From an uncultured Cellvibrio sp. (GTDB lineage Bacteria; Pseudomonadota; Gammaproteobacteria; Pseudomonadales; Cellvibrionaceae): a stretch of 7,827 bases of DNA. The stretch lies in assembly GCA_946482345.1 (NCBI GenBank), contig CAMLRJ010000144.1:1-7827 (forward strand). The letters run 5' to 3'. The notes below the pieces were generated by a model. The model worked only from the letters and a program-made list of their open reading frames with translations, had not been told where the DNA came from and did not search any database. Within the stretch, counting starts at the first letter, position 1; the number at the start of each line of letters is the position of its first letter. Positions 1 to 5,992 of the stretch are shown in pieces. A program made the translations under genes and the position numbers.

Positions 1-482
1 CGCAGGATATTTCACCGCTGGAAAAAGAAATGTTTTTAGCGTCGCATAAACAAGGGCGTTTTTGTGATTATGGATATCGCACATTTTGCAATTTTAAATT
101 GGTGTCCATGTTGATTAAAAACATGCCGCTGAATCAGCCCGAACGTTATGGTCGAATAAAGGATACGGTTCCCTGGTTGCTGGGTGCCACTGATGGCAAA
201 GTGAGAACGTTGAATGAACAGCAATCTCTTTTTGCTGAAATTGAAGCAACACAAATGACAACAGAAAATTTGAAGTTCCAGTTTTCCACCGCATTGTTGT
301 CACTTGAAAGATCTCATCCTGAATATGCAAAACCTTTTGAAGCGGTTTATCAATCAATCGAAAAAATTAAATCCCACCAAAAAAATATAGCCCAAAAAGC
401 ACGTTTGATTGCATCGGAAGAAAGTAATCAAAATGAGCTGGGAACTAATGAAATTTTTTCTAGTGATGTGGATTTCTTTTAA
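1..482 (+). CDS. 3' end of an unrecognised protein gene (5' truncated by window)
   Basis: The frame is open from position 3 to the TAA at 480-482 without a start codon that must be used, so the gene very probably begins before the window; the ATG at 30 is internal to the open frame. About 159 residues are visible. The first part contains a Cys/aromatic-rich patch (GRFCDYGYRTFCNF) and a segment ending in a TVPWLLGATDGKVR motif. The remainder is polar and looks helical, with Glu/Gln/Lys-rich stretches and an acidic, Ser-rich tail ending in DVDFF. No signal peptide, membrane segment or catalytic motif is visible in this part. I do not recognise the family. It is convergent with the RNA methyltransferase gene, whose stop codon lies only 12 bases beyond its own. 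No hairpin terminator is seen between them. Confidence 0.75.
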   Translation, partial: QDISPLEKEMFLASHKQGRFCDYGYRTFCNFKLVSMLIKNMPLNQPERYGRIKDTVPWLLGATDGKVRTLNEQQSLFAEIEATQMTTENLKFQFSTALLSLERSHPEYAKPFEAVYQSIEKIKSHQKNIAQKARLIASEESNQNELGTNEIFSSDVDFF

Positions 483-494
483 TTATTTTTCAAA

Positions 495-1019
495 TCAAAA
501 ACGATTCTGATTGACCACCAGTCGATTATTAACATCCCTGCTTTTTTTAATTTGTGCAAGGTGGTCTATATCGTGTTTCATTTTGGCCATGCGGTCATAA
601 AGCACAACATTCACTGTTGCGGCCAGATTCATGCAGGTGTTGGTTGGTATATAGACAACCGCATCTGCTTGATCAATTAACGTTTGATCAATTGAGCCAT
701 CTTCCGGGCCAAATATATAAAGTGCCTCTTGAGGATGATCAAAATCGGGAAGTGGTTGTGCGCCCTCTGCCAACTCTACACAGATCATCTTGATATGATT
801 ATTTTTATAATCGAGAAAAGACTGAACGCCAGTTAAAGGTATGTGTTGAATAGAATTTTTTGTGTCGGTTTGAAATTTAGCTGCGCGATCAAAACGTTCG
901 CCAGTATAAAGCACCTGATCAACACCATAGCAGCCCGCTGCGCGCATGACAGCTCCAATATTTGAAGGGCTTTTCGGATCACAAATGCCAATAGTCACAT
1001 GATTTTTTGAGTTGTTCAT
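495..1019 (-). CDS. TrmH/SpoU-family RNA 2'-O-methyltransferase
   Basis: The 174-residue product is a single SPOUT domain, the trefoil-knot fold that transfers a methyl group from S-adenosylmethionine to a ribose 2'-OH of tRNA or rRNA. All three SpoU motifs are visible. Motif 1 is NIGAVMR (N20 to R26), with the usual Asn and Arg. Motif 2 is FGPEDG (103-108). Motif 3 is IPTNTCMNLAATVNV (124-138), which forms the knot and cofactor loop. The length is that of a minimal SpoU enzyme with no N-terminal substrate-binding domain. The ATG at 1019 leaves a 19-base gap to the stop of the AGE-family gene, so the two are probably co-transcribed; no clear Shine-Dalgarno sequence precedes it. The family assignment is secure. 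The target nucleoside cannot be told from the sequence, so no gene symbol is given. Confidence 0.9.
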   Translation of the reverse strand: MNNSKNHVTIGICDPKSPSNIGAVMRAAGCYGVDQVLYTGERFDRAAKFQTDTKNSIQHIPLTGVQSFLDYKNNHIKMICVELAEGAQPLPDFDHPQEALYIFGPEDGSIDQTLIDQADAVVYIPTNTCMNLAATVNVVLYDRMAKMKHDIDHLAQIKKSRDVNNRLVVNQNRF

Positions 1020-1038
1020 AAAATTTTTCGAATAGCAA

Positions 1039-2196
1039 CTATTGGGTTTTTACATGCTTGGTAAAATGATCTTCCAATTCCATTGCCGCGACTATGATGT
1101 GATACAAGCTGCTTGCCGGTGCTGTGTCTACCACTATTTCATCATTGAGTCCGCGTTGGTCAACGTAAGAGCCGGGTGTGGATGCGCACAAATAATATTT
1201 GAATAAATCATCTATCGCTTTGCAGGCAATGGCTTCTGCTTGTGGATGACCATAGCGGATTTGTACCAGGCTGGCTTTGATTAATTCAGTGATTCCCCAA
1301 CAACGTTTGTTGCCGTCAATAATGTCGCCGTTAGGTGTAATTGCATCGTAAAGCAGGCCGGATTTGGCAAGACCTTTGGCAAGGCCGTTGTTGTAGAGTG
1401 CATCAGCATAAACTTTTACAGGGCGCCCTGTTAAACGACTGTACCAATCTACTAACCACACCCATTCCATCATGTGTCCGGGCTCAACTTGCTGCCCTTT
1501 TTTACCTGCAAGTAAATTCCAGTCTTCATCAAAAAATTCAAACAGGACTTGTTGTTTTTCATCAAAAAAATGTGCCTGGAATAAACCAAACATTTCCGAT
1601 GCACGTGCCAAAAACGCATGATCACCACTGGCTTCATACAATGCCATAAATGCTTCAAATAAATGCATGTGGGGATTTTGTCTGCGACAAGTGTAAGCGT
1701 AATCCCCTTCGGTCCAACCGCCATTGGCTTTGCCAAATTGTTGATCGAGATGGGCAATTATTTTTTTTGCTTCGAGCAAATAATGATTGTCTTTTGAAAT
1801 GCGATAGCTCCATCCCAGAGCTAGTAAATGAAATGCGTGATCGTAAAGATCTTGTTTGTGATCAACAATTTCCCAGTCGGGATTAAACAAGTGGCTAAAA
1901 CCCGCTTGTGCATGTGGGTGTTTGGCATGGGTGAGAATAAATTGCATCAAGTTCAGTGCAATGGTTTTGCCTTCAGATAACCAGCCGCGTTCATAAGCTG
2001 CCGCATAGAAAAATGTTTGGCGGGACTGAACTCTTACTCGTGTACTGGCCGCAAAATCTATCTCGCCATTTGCCAGCAGGCGCTCGTAATTCGCCTGATT
2101 TTCGGGGTTAATTCCCTTTGTGGCCCAAAGGGGGAGGGCAGCATCTTTGATCCAGTTTTGCAGTCGTGAGGCCGCGTTACGCAAATTCGAGGTCAT
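1039..2196 (-). CDS. AGE-family sugar isomerase/epimerase (D-mannose isomerase-like)
   Basis: The 385-residue cytoplasmic enzyme belongs to the N-acylglucosamine 2-epimerase superfamily, an (alpha/alpha)6 barrel that isomerises or 2-epimerises free sugars such as mannose/fructose, cellobiose or GlcNAc. Family signatures in order are RVRVQSRQ (53-60), DLYDHAF (116-122), HMHLFEAF (176-183), EPGHMMEW (238-245), CWGITE (299-304) and SSLYHI (362-367). H241 and H366 match the two histidines that act as general acid/base in this family, and R53 matches the conserved arginine. The length fits a D-mannose isomerase-type member, but substrate cannot be fixed from motifs; cellobiose or mannobiose epimerase are alternatives. 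I chose the ATG at 2196 because a CAGGA Shine-Dalgarno sits 6 bases before it. The in-frame GTG at 2289 would place coding sequence through a terminator hairpin. The gene leads a probable operon with the methyltransferase gene. Its promoter region carries a LacI-type operator, which suggests sugar-responsive control. Confidence 0.88.
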   Translation of the reverse strand: MTSNLRNAASRLQNWIKDAALPLWATKGINPENQANYERLLANGEIDFAASTRVRVQSRQTFFYAAAYERGWLSEGKTIALNLMQFILTHAKHPHAQAGFSHLFNPDWEIVDHKQDLYDHAFHLLALGWSYRISKDNHYLLEAKKIIAHLDQQFGKANGGWTEGDYAYTCRRQNPHMHLFEAFMALYEASGDHAFLARASEMFGLFQAHFFDEKQQVLFEFFDEDWNLLAGKKGQQVEPGHMMEWVWLVDWYSRLTGRPVKVYADALYNNGLAKGLAKSGLLYDAITPNGDIIDGNKRCWGITELIKASLVQIRYGHPQAEAIACKAIDDLFKYYLCASTPGSYVDQRGLNDEIVVDTAPASSLYHIIVAAMELEDHFTKHVKTQ

Positions 2197-2253
2197 ACCT
2201 ATTCCTGATATTTGTTTGAGGCGGGTATTCTGCGTGAGCTGTGGGATTCCCGC

Positions 2254-2286
2254 AAATAAAAAGCCCCGGTTTTTACCGGGGCAAAA
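2254..2286 (-). terminator. Intrinsic terminator hairpin in the AGE gene leader (candidate attenuator)
   Basis: Read on the minus strand, an 8-bp perfect GC-rich stem (GCCCCGGT/ACCGGGGC, plus-strand 2275-2282 with 2263-2270) closes a 4-base AAAA loop and is followed at once by TTTTTATTT. This is the classical form of a Rho-independent terminator for minus-strand transcription. It has no T-tract on the plus strand. No gene on the minus strand ends upstream of it. It lies between the predicted promoter (2371-2399) and the AGE start codon (2196), so it would stop transcripts before the gene. An upstream segment (2308-2315, ATTGGGGC on the minus strand) can pair with the whole 5' arm (six Watson-Crick and two G-U pairs), giving a competing antiterminator. 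The hairpin is directly visible; its regulatory role is inference. Confidence 0.75.
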
Positions 2287-2318
2287 CACAACAGCGGCTT
2301 TAGCTGAGCCCCAATAAA

Positions 2319-2332
2319 TGTAACCGATATTT
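2319..2332. promoter_or_regulatory. Degenerate second LacI-type operator (half-site)
   Basis: TGTAACCGATATTT keeps the left half and centre of the operator at 2385-2398 but not the right half. The similarity extends upstream: the 15-mer at 2314-2328 matches that at 2380-2394 with one mismatch (ATAAATGTAAmCGAT, m = A or C). The two copies are 66 bp apart, this one lying inside the transcribed leader. It could be an auxiliary operator for DNA looping or a decayed copy. Confidence 0.35.
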
Positions 2333-2370
2333 CGGGTTATTTACCGAGATTACAGCCCGTAGCGGGTGGC

Positions 2371-2399
2371 ATTATGCTTATAAATGTAAACGATTACAA
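2371..2399 (-). promoter_or_regulatory. Predicted sigma70 promoter of the AGE/methyltransferase operon
   Basis: On the minus strand there is a -35 box TTGTAA (2394-2399, 4/6 to consensus) and a -10 box CATAAT (2371-2376, 5/6) separated by exactly 17 bases. The predicted start of transcription is near 2364, giving a leader of about 168 bases before the ATG. The -35 box lies inside the palindromic operator at 2385-2398, which would let a bound repressor block RNA polymerase. Confidence 0.55.
2385..2398. promoter_or_regulatory. LacI/GalR-family-type operator
   Basis: TGTAAACGATTACA is a near-perfect 14-bp palindrome with a central CG. It fits the general LacI-family pattern TGNAANCGNTNNCA at every fixed position. 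It overlaps the -35 box and the start of the spacer of the predicted minus-strand promoter. The cognate regulator is not in this window. A LacI-family sugar-responsive repressor is the most likely binder, by analogy with other saccharolytic gammaproteobacteria. Confidence 0.6.
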
Positions 2400-2698
2400 T
2401 CATGAGGCGCCATAATTATCAAAAATGGGAGATGGATCAGGTTTTGGGCTGATGCAGAACCGGGCTAATCACTACCGCAAAAAATAGACTATTCACTTGG
2501 CGTCCGTGAAAAGTCTTTCGTCATTGTGATTTTGAATAAACAAAAATTGATTTCGCGAACCAGTCTTCAATAGCAGCTTGTGCCGTTTGGCATTTATATT
2601 ATTTTATTCAAACACGCGAAAAAAATGTGACATTCGTTGTTCTTTTCTTTTGCCTAATCCCTAGAATCCCGTGCCATTGAAAAAAATTGAGAGCAATA
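2400..2698. other. Divergent intergenic region upstream of the protease operon
   Basis: No convincing gene lies here on either strand. The stretch must hold the promoter of the plus-strand operon starting at 2699, but I see no strong sigma70 pair. The best candidates are weak: TTGTTC (2637-2642) with TAGAAT (2662-2667) has a 19-base spacer, and an AT-rich tract lies at 2591-2609. A short palindrome AATGTGACATT lies at about 2625-2635, but it lacks the second half of a CRP site. The start of the first gene is preceded by GAGAG (2689-2693), a modest Shine-Dalgarno. Confidence 0.5.
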
Positions 2699-3433
2699 AT
2701 GAAAAAAGTTTTTTTGATATCTGCTGCAGTCGGTGTGTTAGTGGTGGTTTATTTGTCAACAGCGGATAAATCTGTGCAGGAATTATCGGTGGAGCCTGTT
2801 GCATCCAGCGGGACAATCGCCCGACCTGCAATCCCCTTTGAGACTCAATCAAGCACTGCAAATATTTCTACGCAAAAACAAAAATTGGAAGAGCGTTATA
2901 AAACGGTTTCGGATAATGAACAGTTAACCAGTCTTGAACAACGCATTACAGAATTAAATCAACTCTATCCCTATCGTGAATTTTCAGAAGATGAAGTGCT
3001 GGATCTTTTGGCTCAGCCCAATGCATGGGAAGGTTCGCCGGAGGTTCCTGAAAGTTTGCCGCTAACTGCGGATCAACGTAACGATGGCCGTGACTTTATT
3101 CAGATAAATCCTGATCGTTTCCAGGTGTTACTGCCCGGAGATACTATTGAAATGCCGCTTGAAAAATTGGGTATGCGTTTGGAAATCAAAATAGATTCTC
3201 GCGAAGCTTTGCCTGATGGCGGATTTACTTTGCATGGGCATGTTGTGGGTACGGATGAGTTTATGCGCGCAACAATTACTCAGGGGCCGGGTTTGAGTCT
3301 GGCTGGTATCGATACTCCTCAGGGACATGTAGTAATGCAGGCGAATGACACGCATGGCTGGGTTGCAACCAGTGAAACCCTGTTCAAGCAAGATCCTCAC
3401 AAAACGGATGTTTTATTGCCAACAGATGAATAA
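2699..3433 (+). CDS. Membrane-anchored periplasmic protein, candidate CpaB-like chaperone/inhibitor of the downstream metalloproteases
   Basis: The 244-residue product begins with MKK and a single hydrophobic segment (about 4-20), suggesting an N-terminal inner-membrane anchor with the rest in the periplasm; cleavage after STA22 is possible, so a secreted form cannot be excluded. Residues 25-55 are Ser/Thr/Pro-rich and probably disordered. Residues 56-90 are charged and helical, possibly coiled coil. Residues about 138-230 look like a beta-rich domain, with GDTIEMPLEKLGMRLEIKI and a Gly-rich FTLHGHVVGT stretch. It has no cysteines and no enzyme motif. It starts the operon, 18 bases before the first protease gene, and those proteases lack propeptides. 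The layout (anchor, flexible strap, small globular domain, gene next to a metzincin) is that of CpaB, the anchored secretion chaperone of Acinetobacter CpaA, or functionally of lipase foldases. The chaperone role rests on architecture and context, not on a recognised signature. I chose the ATG at 2699 over the upstream TTG at 2687, which would overlap the GAGAG ribosome site. Confidence 0.7.
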   Translation: MKKVFLISAAVGVLVVVYLSTADKSVQELSVEPVASSGTIARPAIPFETQSSTANISTQKQKLEERYKTVSDNEQLTSLEQRITELNQLYPYREFSEDEVLDLLAQPNAWEGSPEVPESLPLTADQRNDGRDFIQINPDRFQVLLPGDTIEMPLEKLGMRLEIKIDSREALPDGGFTLHGHVVGTDEFMRATITQGPGLSLAGIDTPQGHVVMQANDTHGWVATSETLFKQDPHKTDVLLPTDE

Positions 3434-3439
3434 TTCTCA

Positions 3440-3443
3440 CAGG
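3440..3443 (+). promoter_or_regulatory. Ribosome binding site that decides the first protease start
   Basis: CAGG is only 2 bases before the ATG at 3446 but 8 bases before the ATG at 3452. The paralogue has the same CAGG at 4637-4640, 8 bases before its only matching ATG at 4649. This supports 3452 as the true start, giving the MKKNFF N-terminus in both proteins. Confidence 0.7.
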
Positions 3444-4170
3444 TAATGATTATGAAAAAGAATTTTTTTAAAAAATTAATGATGTTGGTTGGGTTGCCAC
3501 TGGTGGGAATGAATTATTCATCTGCAGTCACTGTTGATTTGTTGGTGCTCTATGACACACACAGTGCGAATTATTTTAATCAGCAAGTGGGAACAGCGAT
3601 GCAAAATTGGGTATCGCAAATTAATAATATGTACAAAGACAGTAATGTCGATATTCAGCTGCGTTTGGTGGGAACTGCCGCGCATGAGCAAGCGGGTTCC
3701 AGCATGGATGCGGTTCTGACCAGTTTGCGTACCAATACGGCCGCAGTGAATTTGCGCAATCAATACGGTGCGGATTTTGTGACTCAATTACACCAAACGG
3801 GCCAGTGCGGAATAGGTTATATGGCGGTGAGTGCTGCCTGGGCGTGGAATGTCCTCGCTCCGGATTGCGGCCCTATGGTGATGGCGCATGAGCTGGGGCA
3901 CAACATGGGTTTAAATCATTCCCGCAAACAAGGTGATACAGCCGGTGCCCGTTATGCTTATGGATTGGGGCATGGTGTCGATAACTTGTTTGGCACAATC
4001 ATGACCTACGCCTGGCTTTATACCAACAAGGCAAGTGGCAGAATTGCCAAGTTTTCAAATCCTGATATCAGTTGTCTTGGGGTGCCTTGTGGTGTTCCAG
4101 CGGGCCAGCCGACTCAGGCTAATGCAGCTCTGGCGTTAAATAATGTCAAAAATGAAATTGCCGCTTTCAG
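3440..4170 (+). repeat. Tandem gene duplication, copy 1
   Basis: This 731-bp segment runs from the Shine-Dalgarno through the end of the first protease catalytic domain. It aligns without gaps to 4637-5367, including the same 12-base offset to the ATG. Many differences are synonymous. Similarity falls sharply where the Ser-rich linker begins. Confidence 0.9.
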
Positions 4171-4597
4171 GTCTGCAGTTGCAACATCATCTTCAAGCTC
4201 AAGTCGATCTTCATCGATTGCTTCATCAAGCCGTTCAAGTTCGGTTTCCAGTTCTTCACGCAGTTCCAGTTCATCTTCACGCAGCTCCACGGCATCCACA
4301 GGCAAATGCAATTATGTTGTTGTTAATAACTGGGGATCAGGTTTTACCGGCGCGATTCGTATCACCAATAGCGGCAGCAGTGCCATTAATGGTTGGACAG
4401 TGAGTTGGGCGTACAGCGGTAACACGCGACTCTCCGGTACCTGGAATGCAACGGTCAGTGGCAGCAATCCTTATTCGGCAACAGCAATGGGCTGGAATTC
4501 GACAATTCAACCTGGCCAGACGGTGGAGTTTGGATTTCAGGGAACTCACTCGGGCACAGCGGAGCTTCCGGCGGTTACAGGCTCAGTGTGTAATTAA
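3452..4597 (+). CDS. Secreted metzincin zinc metalloprotease with Ser-rich linker and CBM2 (paralogue A)
   Basis: The 381-residue protein has a Sec signal peptide (1-25: KKNFFKK, hydrophobic core, SSA before V26), a catalytic domain (26-240), a Ser/Arg linker (about 245-283) and a CBM2 (286-380). The zinc site [11 protein letters not shown] (146-156) is the full metzincin HExxHxxGxxH with catalytic E147, and GTIMTY (181-186) is the Met-turn. This places it among M12B/M72-like (reprolysin or peptidyl-Asp type) peptidases; cleavage specificity is unknown. C119/C139 and C208/C213 may form disulfides. The mature protein starts directly at the first catalytic strand, so there is no propeptide or cysteine switch. 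The CBM2 has the terminal C286/C380 pair and the three expected cellulose-stacking tryptophans, W294, W331 and W348, so it should bind crystalline cellulose. The C-terminal CBM, linker and signal peptide suit type II secretion. It is the second gene of the operon. Confidence 0.92.
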   Translation: MKKNFFKKLMMLVGLPLVGMNYSSAVTVDLLVLYDTHSANYFNQQVGTAMQNWVSQINNMYKDSNVDIQLRLVGTAAHEQAGSSMDAVLTSLRTNTAAVNLRNQYGADFVTQLHQTGQCGIGYMAVSAAWAWNVLAPDCGPMVMAHELGHNMGLNHSRKQGDTAGARYAYGLGHGVDNLFGTIMTYAWLYTNKASGRIAKFSNPDISCLGVPCGVPAGQPTQANAALALNNVKNEIAAFRSAVATSSSSSSRSSSIASSSRSSSVSSSSRSSSSSSRSSTASTGKCNYVVVNNWGSGFTGAIRITNSGSSAINGWTVSWAYSGNTRLSGTWNATVSGSNPYSATAMGWNSTIQPGQTVEFGFQGTHSGTAELPAVTGSVCN

Positions 4598-4636
4598 TTT
4601 TATTCTGTGCTTCATGCAACAGGCGATTTACATTTA

Positions 4637-5367
4637 CAGGTAACTTTTATGAAAAAGAATTTTTTAAAAAAATTGATGATGATGGTTGGATTGCCGCTTG
4701 TGGGAATGAATTATTCATCTGCAGTCACTGTTGATTTGTTGGTGTTGTATGACACACACAGCGCTAATTATTTTAATCAGCAAGTGGGAACGGCGATGCA
4801 AAATTGGGTATCGCAAATTAATAACATGTACAAAGACAGTAATGTCGATATTCAGCTGCGTTTGGTAGGTGCTGTTGCACATGAGCAAGCGGGCTCCAGT
4901 ATGGATGCCGTTCTGACCAGTTTGCGCACTAATACAACCGCAGTGAATTTGCGCAATCAATACGGTGCGGATTTTGTGACCCAGCTGCATCAAACCGGTG
5001 AATGCGGAATAGGTTATATGGCGGTGAGTGCGGGTTGGGCGTGGAATGTTCTTGCTGCTGATTGCGGCCCTATGGTGATGGCGCATGAGCTGGGGCATAA
5101 CATGGGTTTGAATCATTCCCGCAAACAGGGTGATACCGGTGGTGCTCGTTATGCATATGGACTGGGGCATGGTGTGGATGGGTTGTTTGGTACGATCATG
5201 ACTTACTCCTGGCTTTATACCAACAAGGCAAGTGGCAGAATTGCCAAGTTTTCAAACCCGGATGTCAGTTGTTTGGGTTCACCTTGCGGTGTTGCCGCAG
5301 GCCAGCCTGATCAGGCTAATGCGGCTTTGGCTTTAAATAATGTCAAAAATGAAATCGCCGCTTTCAG
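4637..5367 (+). repeat. Tandem gene duplication, copy 2
   Basis: Second copy of the 731-bp segment at 3440-4170, in direct orientation. Over mature catalytic residues 26-240 the two proteins differ at 13 of 215 positions (about 94 % identical), with further differences at signal-peptide residues 6 and 12. Confidence 0.9.
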
Positions 5368-5884
5368 AGCAGCCACCATTTCATCCTCAAGCCAATCTTC
5401 ATTGGCTGTCTTTTCATCAAGCCGTTCAAGTTCCACACCTGTCGTTGTCAGTTCATCCAGTCGATCAACGCAAGTGAGCAGTTCAAGTTCGAGCAGCCGT
5501 TCATCGTCGTTGTCCAGTTCAAGTCGATCCTCCTCCAGTAGTCTGAGCAGGGCTTCATCCAGCGCAGCCGCTGTTGCATTGGCGCAATGTGATTACCGGG
5601 TTGTGAGTCAAGGCTCGCGCAGTTTTACTGCGGTGATCGATATCACCAACACCAGTAATCAAACTATCAGTGGTTGGTCGGTGAATTGGCGTTATACCAA
5701 CGGCTCTTACTTATCTTATGCAAGTGGTGCGAATGTATCCGGGCGCAACCCTTACACAGCGGTAAACCAGTCTGCCAATACACAAATCAATCCGGGCCAA
5801 CGTGTCAGCATTACCGTGTATGGATATAAACCACGTCGCAGCAATTCTGAAATTCCGGATGTTGTCGGCAGTATTTGTCTTTAA
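4649..5884 (+). CDS. Secreted metzincin zinc metalloprotease with Ser-rich linker and degenerate CBM2 (paralogue B)
   Basis: The 411-residue paralogue has the same order: signal peptide (1-25), metzincin domain (26-240) with [11 protein letters not shown] at 146-156 and GTIMTY at 181-186, a longer Ser/Arg/Val linker (about 244-308) and a C-terminal CBM2-like domain (314-410). The catalytic domain is about 94 % identical to paralogue A and has all catalytic residues. The CBM2 is only about 40 % identical. It keeps the C314/C410 pair and the core tryptophans W343 and W347. The ungapped alignment shows the three cellulose-stacking tryptophans replaced by G322, S359 and A376. A two-residue insertion and a basic KPRR patch (394-397) flanked by Y391 and Y393 are new. 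Weak or altered carbohydrate binding is therefore likely. The ATG at 4649 follows a CAGG ribosome site by 8 bases. The gene lies 51 bases after paralogue A and ends the operon at a strong terminator. Confidence 0.92.
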   Translation: MKKNFLKKLMMMVGLPLVGMNYSSAVTVDLLVLYDTHSANYFNQQVGTAMQNWVSQINNMYKDSNVDIQLRLVGAVAHEQAGSSMDAVLTSLRTNTTAVNLRNQYGADFVTQLHQTGECGIGYMAVSAGWAWNVLAADCGPMVMAHELGHNMGLNHSRKQGDTGGARYAYGLGHGVDGLFGTIMTYSWLYTNKASGRIAKFSNPDVSCLGSPCGVAAGQPDQANAALALNNVKNEIAAFRAATISSSSQSSLAVFSSSRSSSTPVVVSSSSRSTQVSSSSSSSRSSSLSSSSRSSSSSLSRASSSAAAVALAQCDYRVVSQGSRSFTAVIDITNTSNQTISGWSVNWRYTNGSYLSYASGANVSGRNPYTAVNQSANTQINPGQRVSITVYGYKPRRSNSEIPDVVGSICL

Positions 5885-5908
5885 TCGTAAATTATTCCAT
5901 AGCCCTTC

Positions 5909-5948
5909 AATCCTCTCTCGTGTGTTTCGAGAGAGGATTTTTTATTTT
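5909..5948 (+). terminator. Rho-independent terminator of the protease operon
   Basis: A 12-bp perfect stem (AATCCTCTCTCG at 5909-5920 with CGAGAGAGGATT at 5928-5939), a 7-base loop and a T-rich run TTTTTTATTTT. It begins 24 bases after the stop of the second protease gene and marks the end of the three-gene operon. Confidence 0.93.
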
Positions 5949-5992
5949 CACATCTGATCTATTTTTATTTGTCCAAGGCATTTTTAATTTCT

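Noticed and set aside
2197..2289. In-frame N-terminal extension of the AGE enzyme from a GTG at 2289
   Set aside because: It would run coding sequence through a perfect terminator hairpin, has no Shine-Dalgarno, and adds 31 residues not needed by the barrel fold. The ATG at 2196 has a CAGGA site at good spacing.
2620..2642. Possible CRP site around TGTGACATTCG
   Set aside because: Only the left TGTGA half is present; the expected TCACA half at 6-bp spacing is missing, so a call is not supported.
2687..2698. TTG start at 2687 for the candidate chaperone
   Set aside because: It overlaps the GAGAG ribosome site for the ATG at 2699, and adds four residues ahead of a normal MKK membrane-anchor start.
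4190..4290. Short direct repeats resembling a minisatellite or CRISPR-like array
   Set aside because: The units are irregular, in frame, and encode Ser/Arg linker; no constant repeat and spacer lengths are present.
4114..4311. Antisense acidic Glu/Leu-rich open frame
   Set aside because: It is the complement of the Ser-rich linker codons; its composition is explained entirely by that, and it has no start signal.
4607..4648. Upstream ATG at 4607 as the start of paralogue B
   Set aside because: It would put 14 extra residues before a proper signal peptide. The paralogue and the CAGG site both point to the ATG at 4649.
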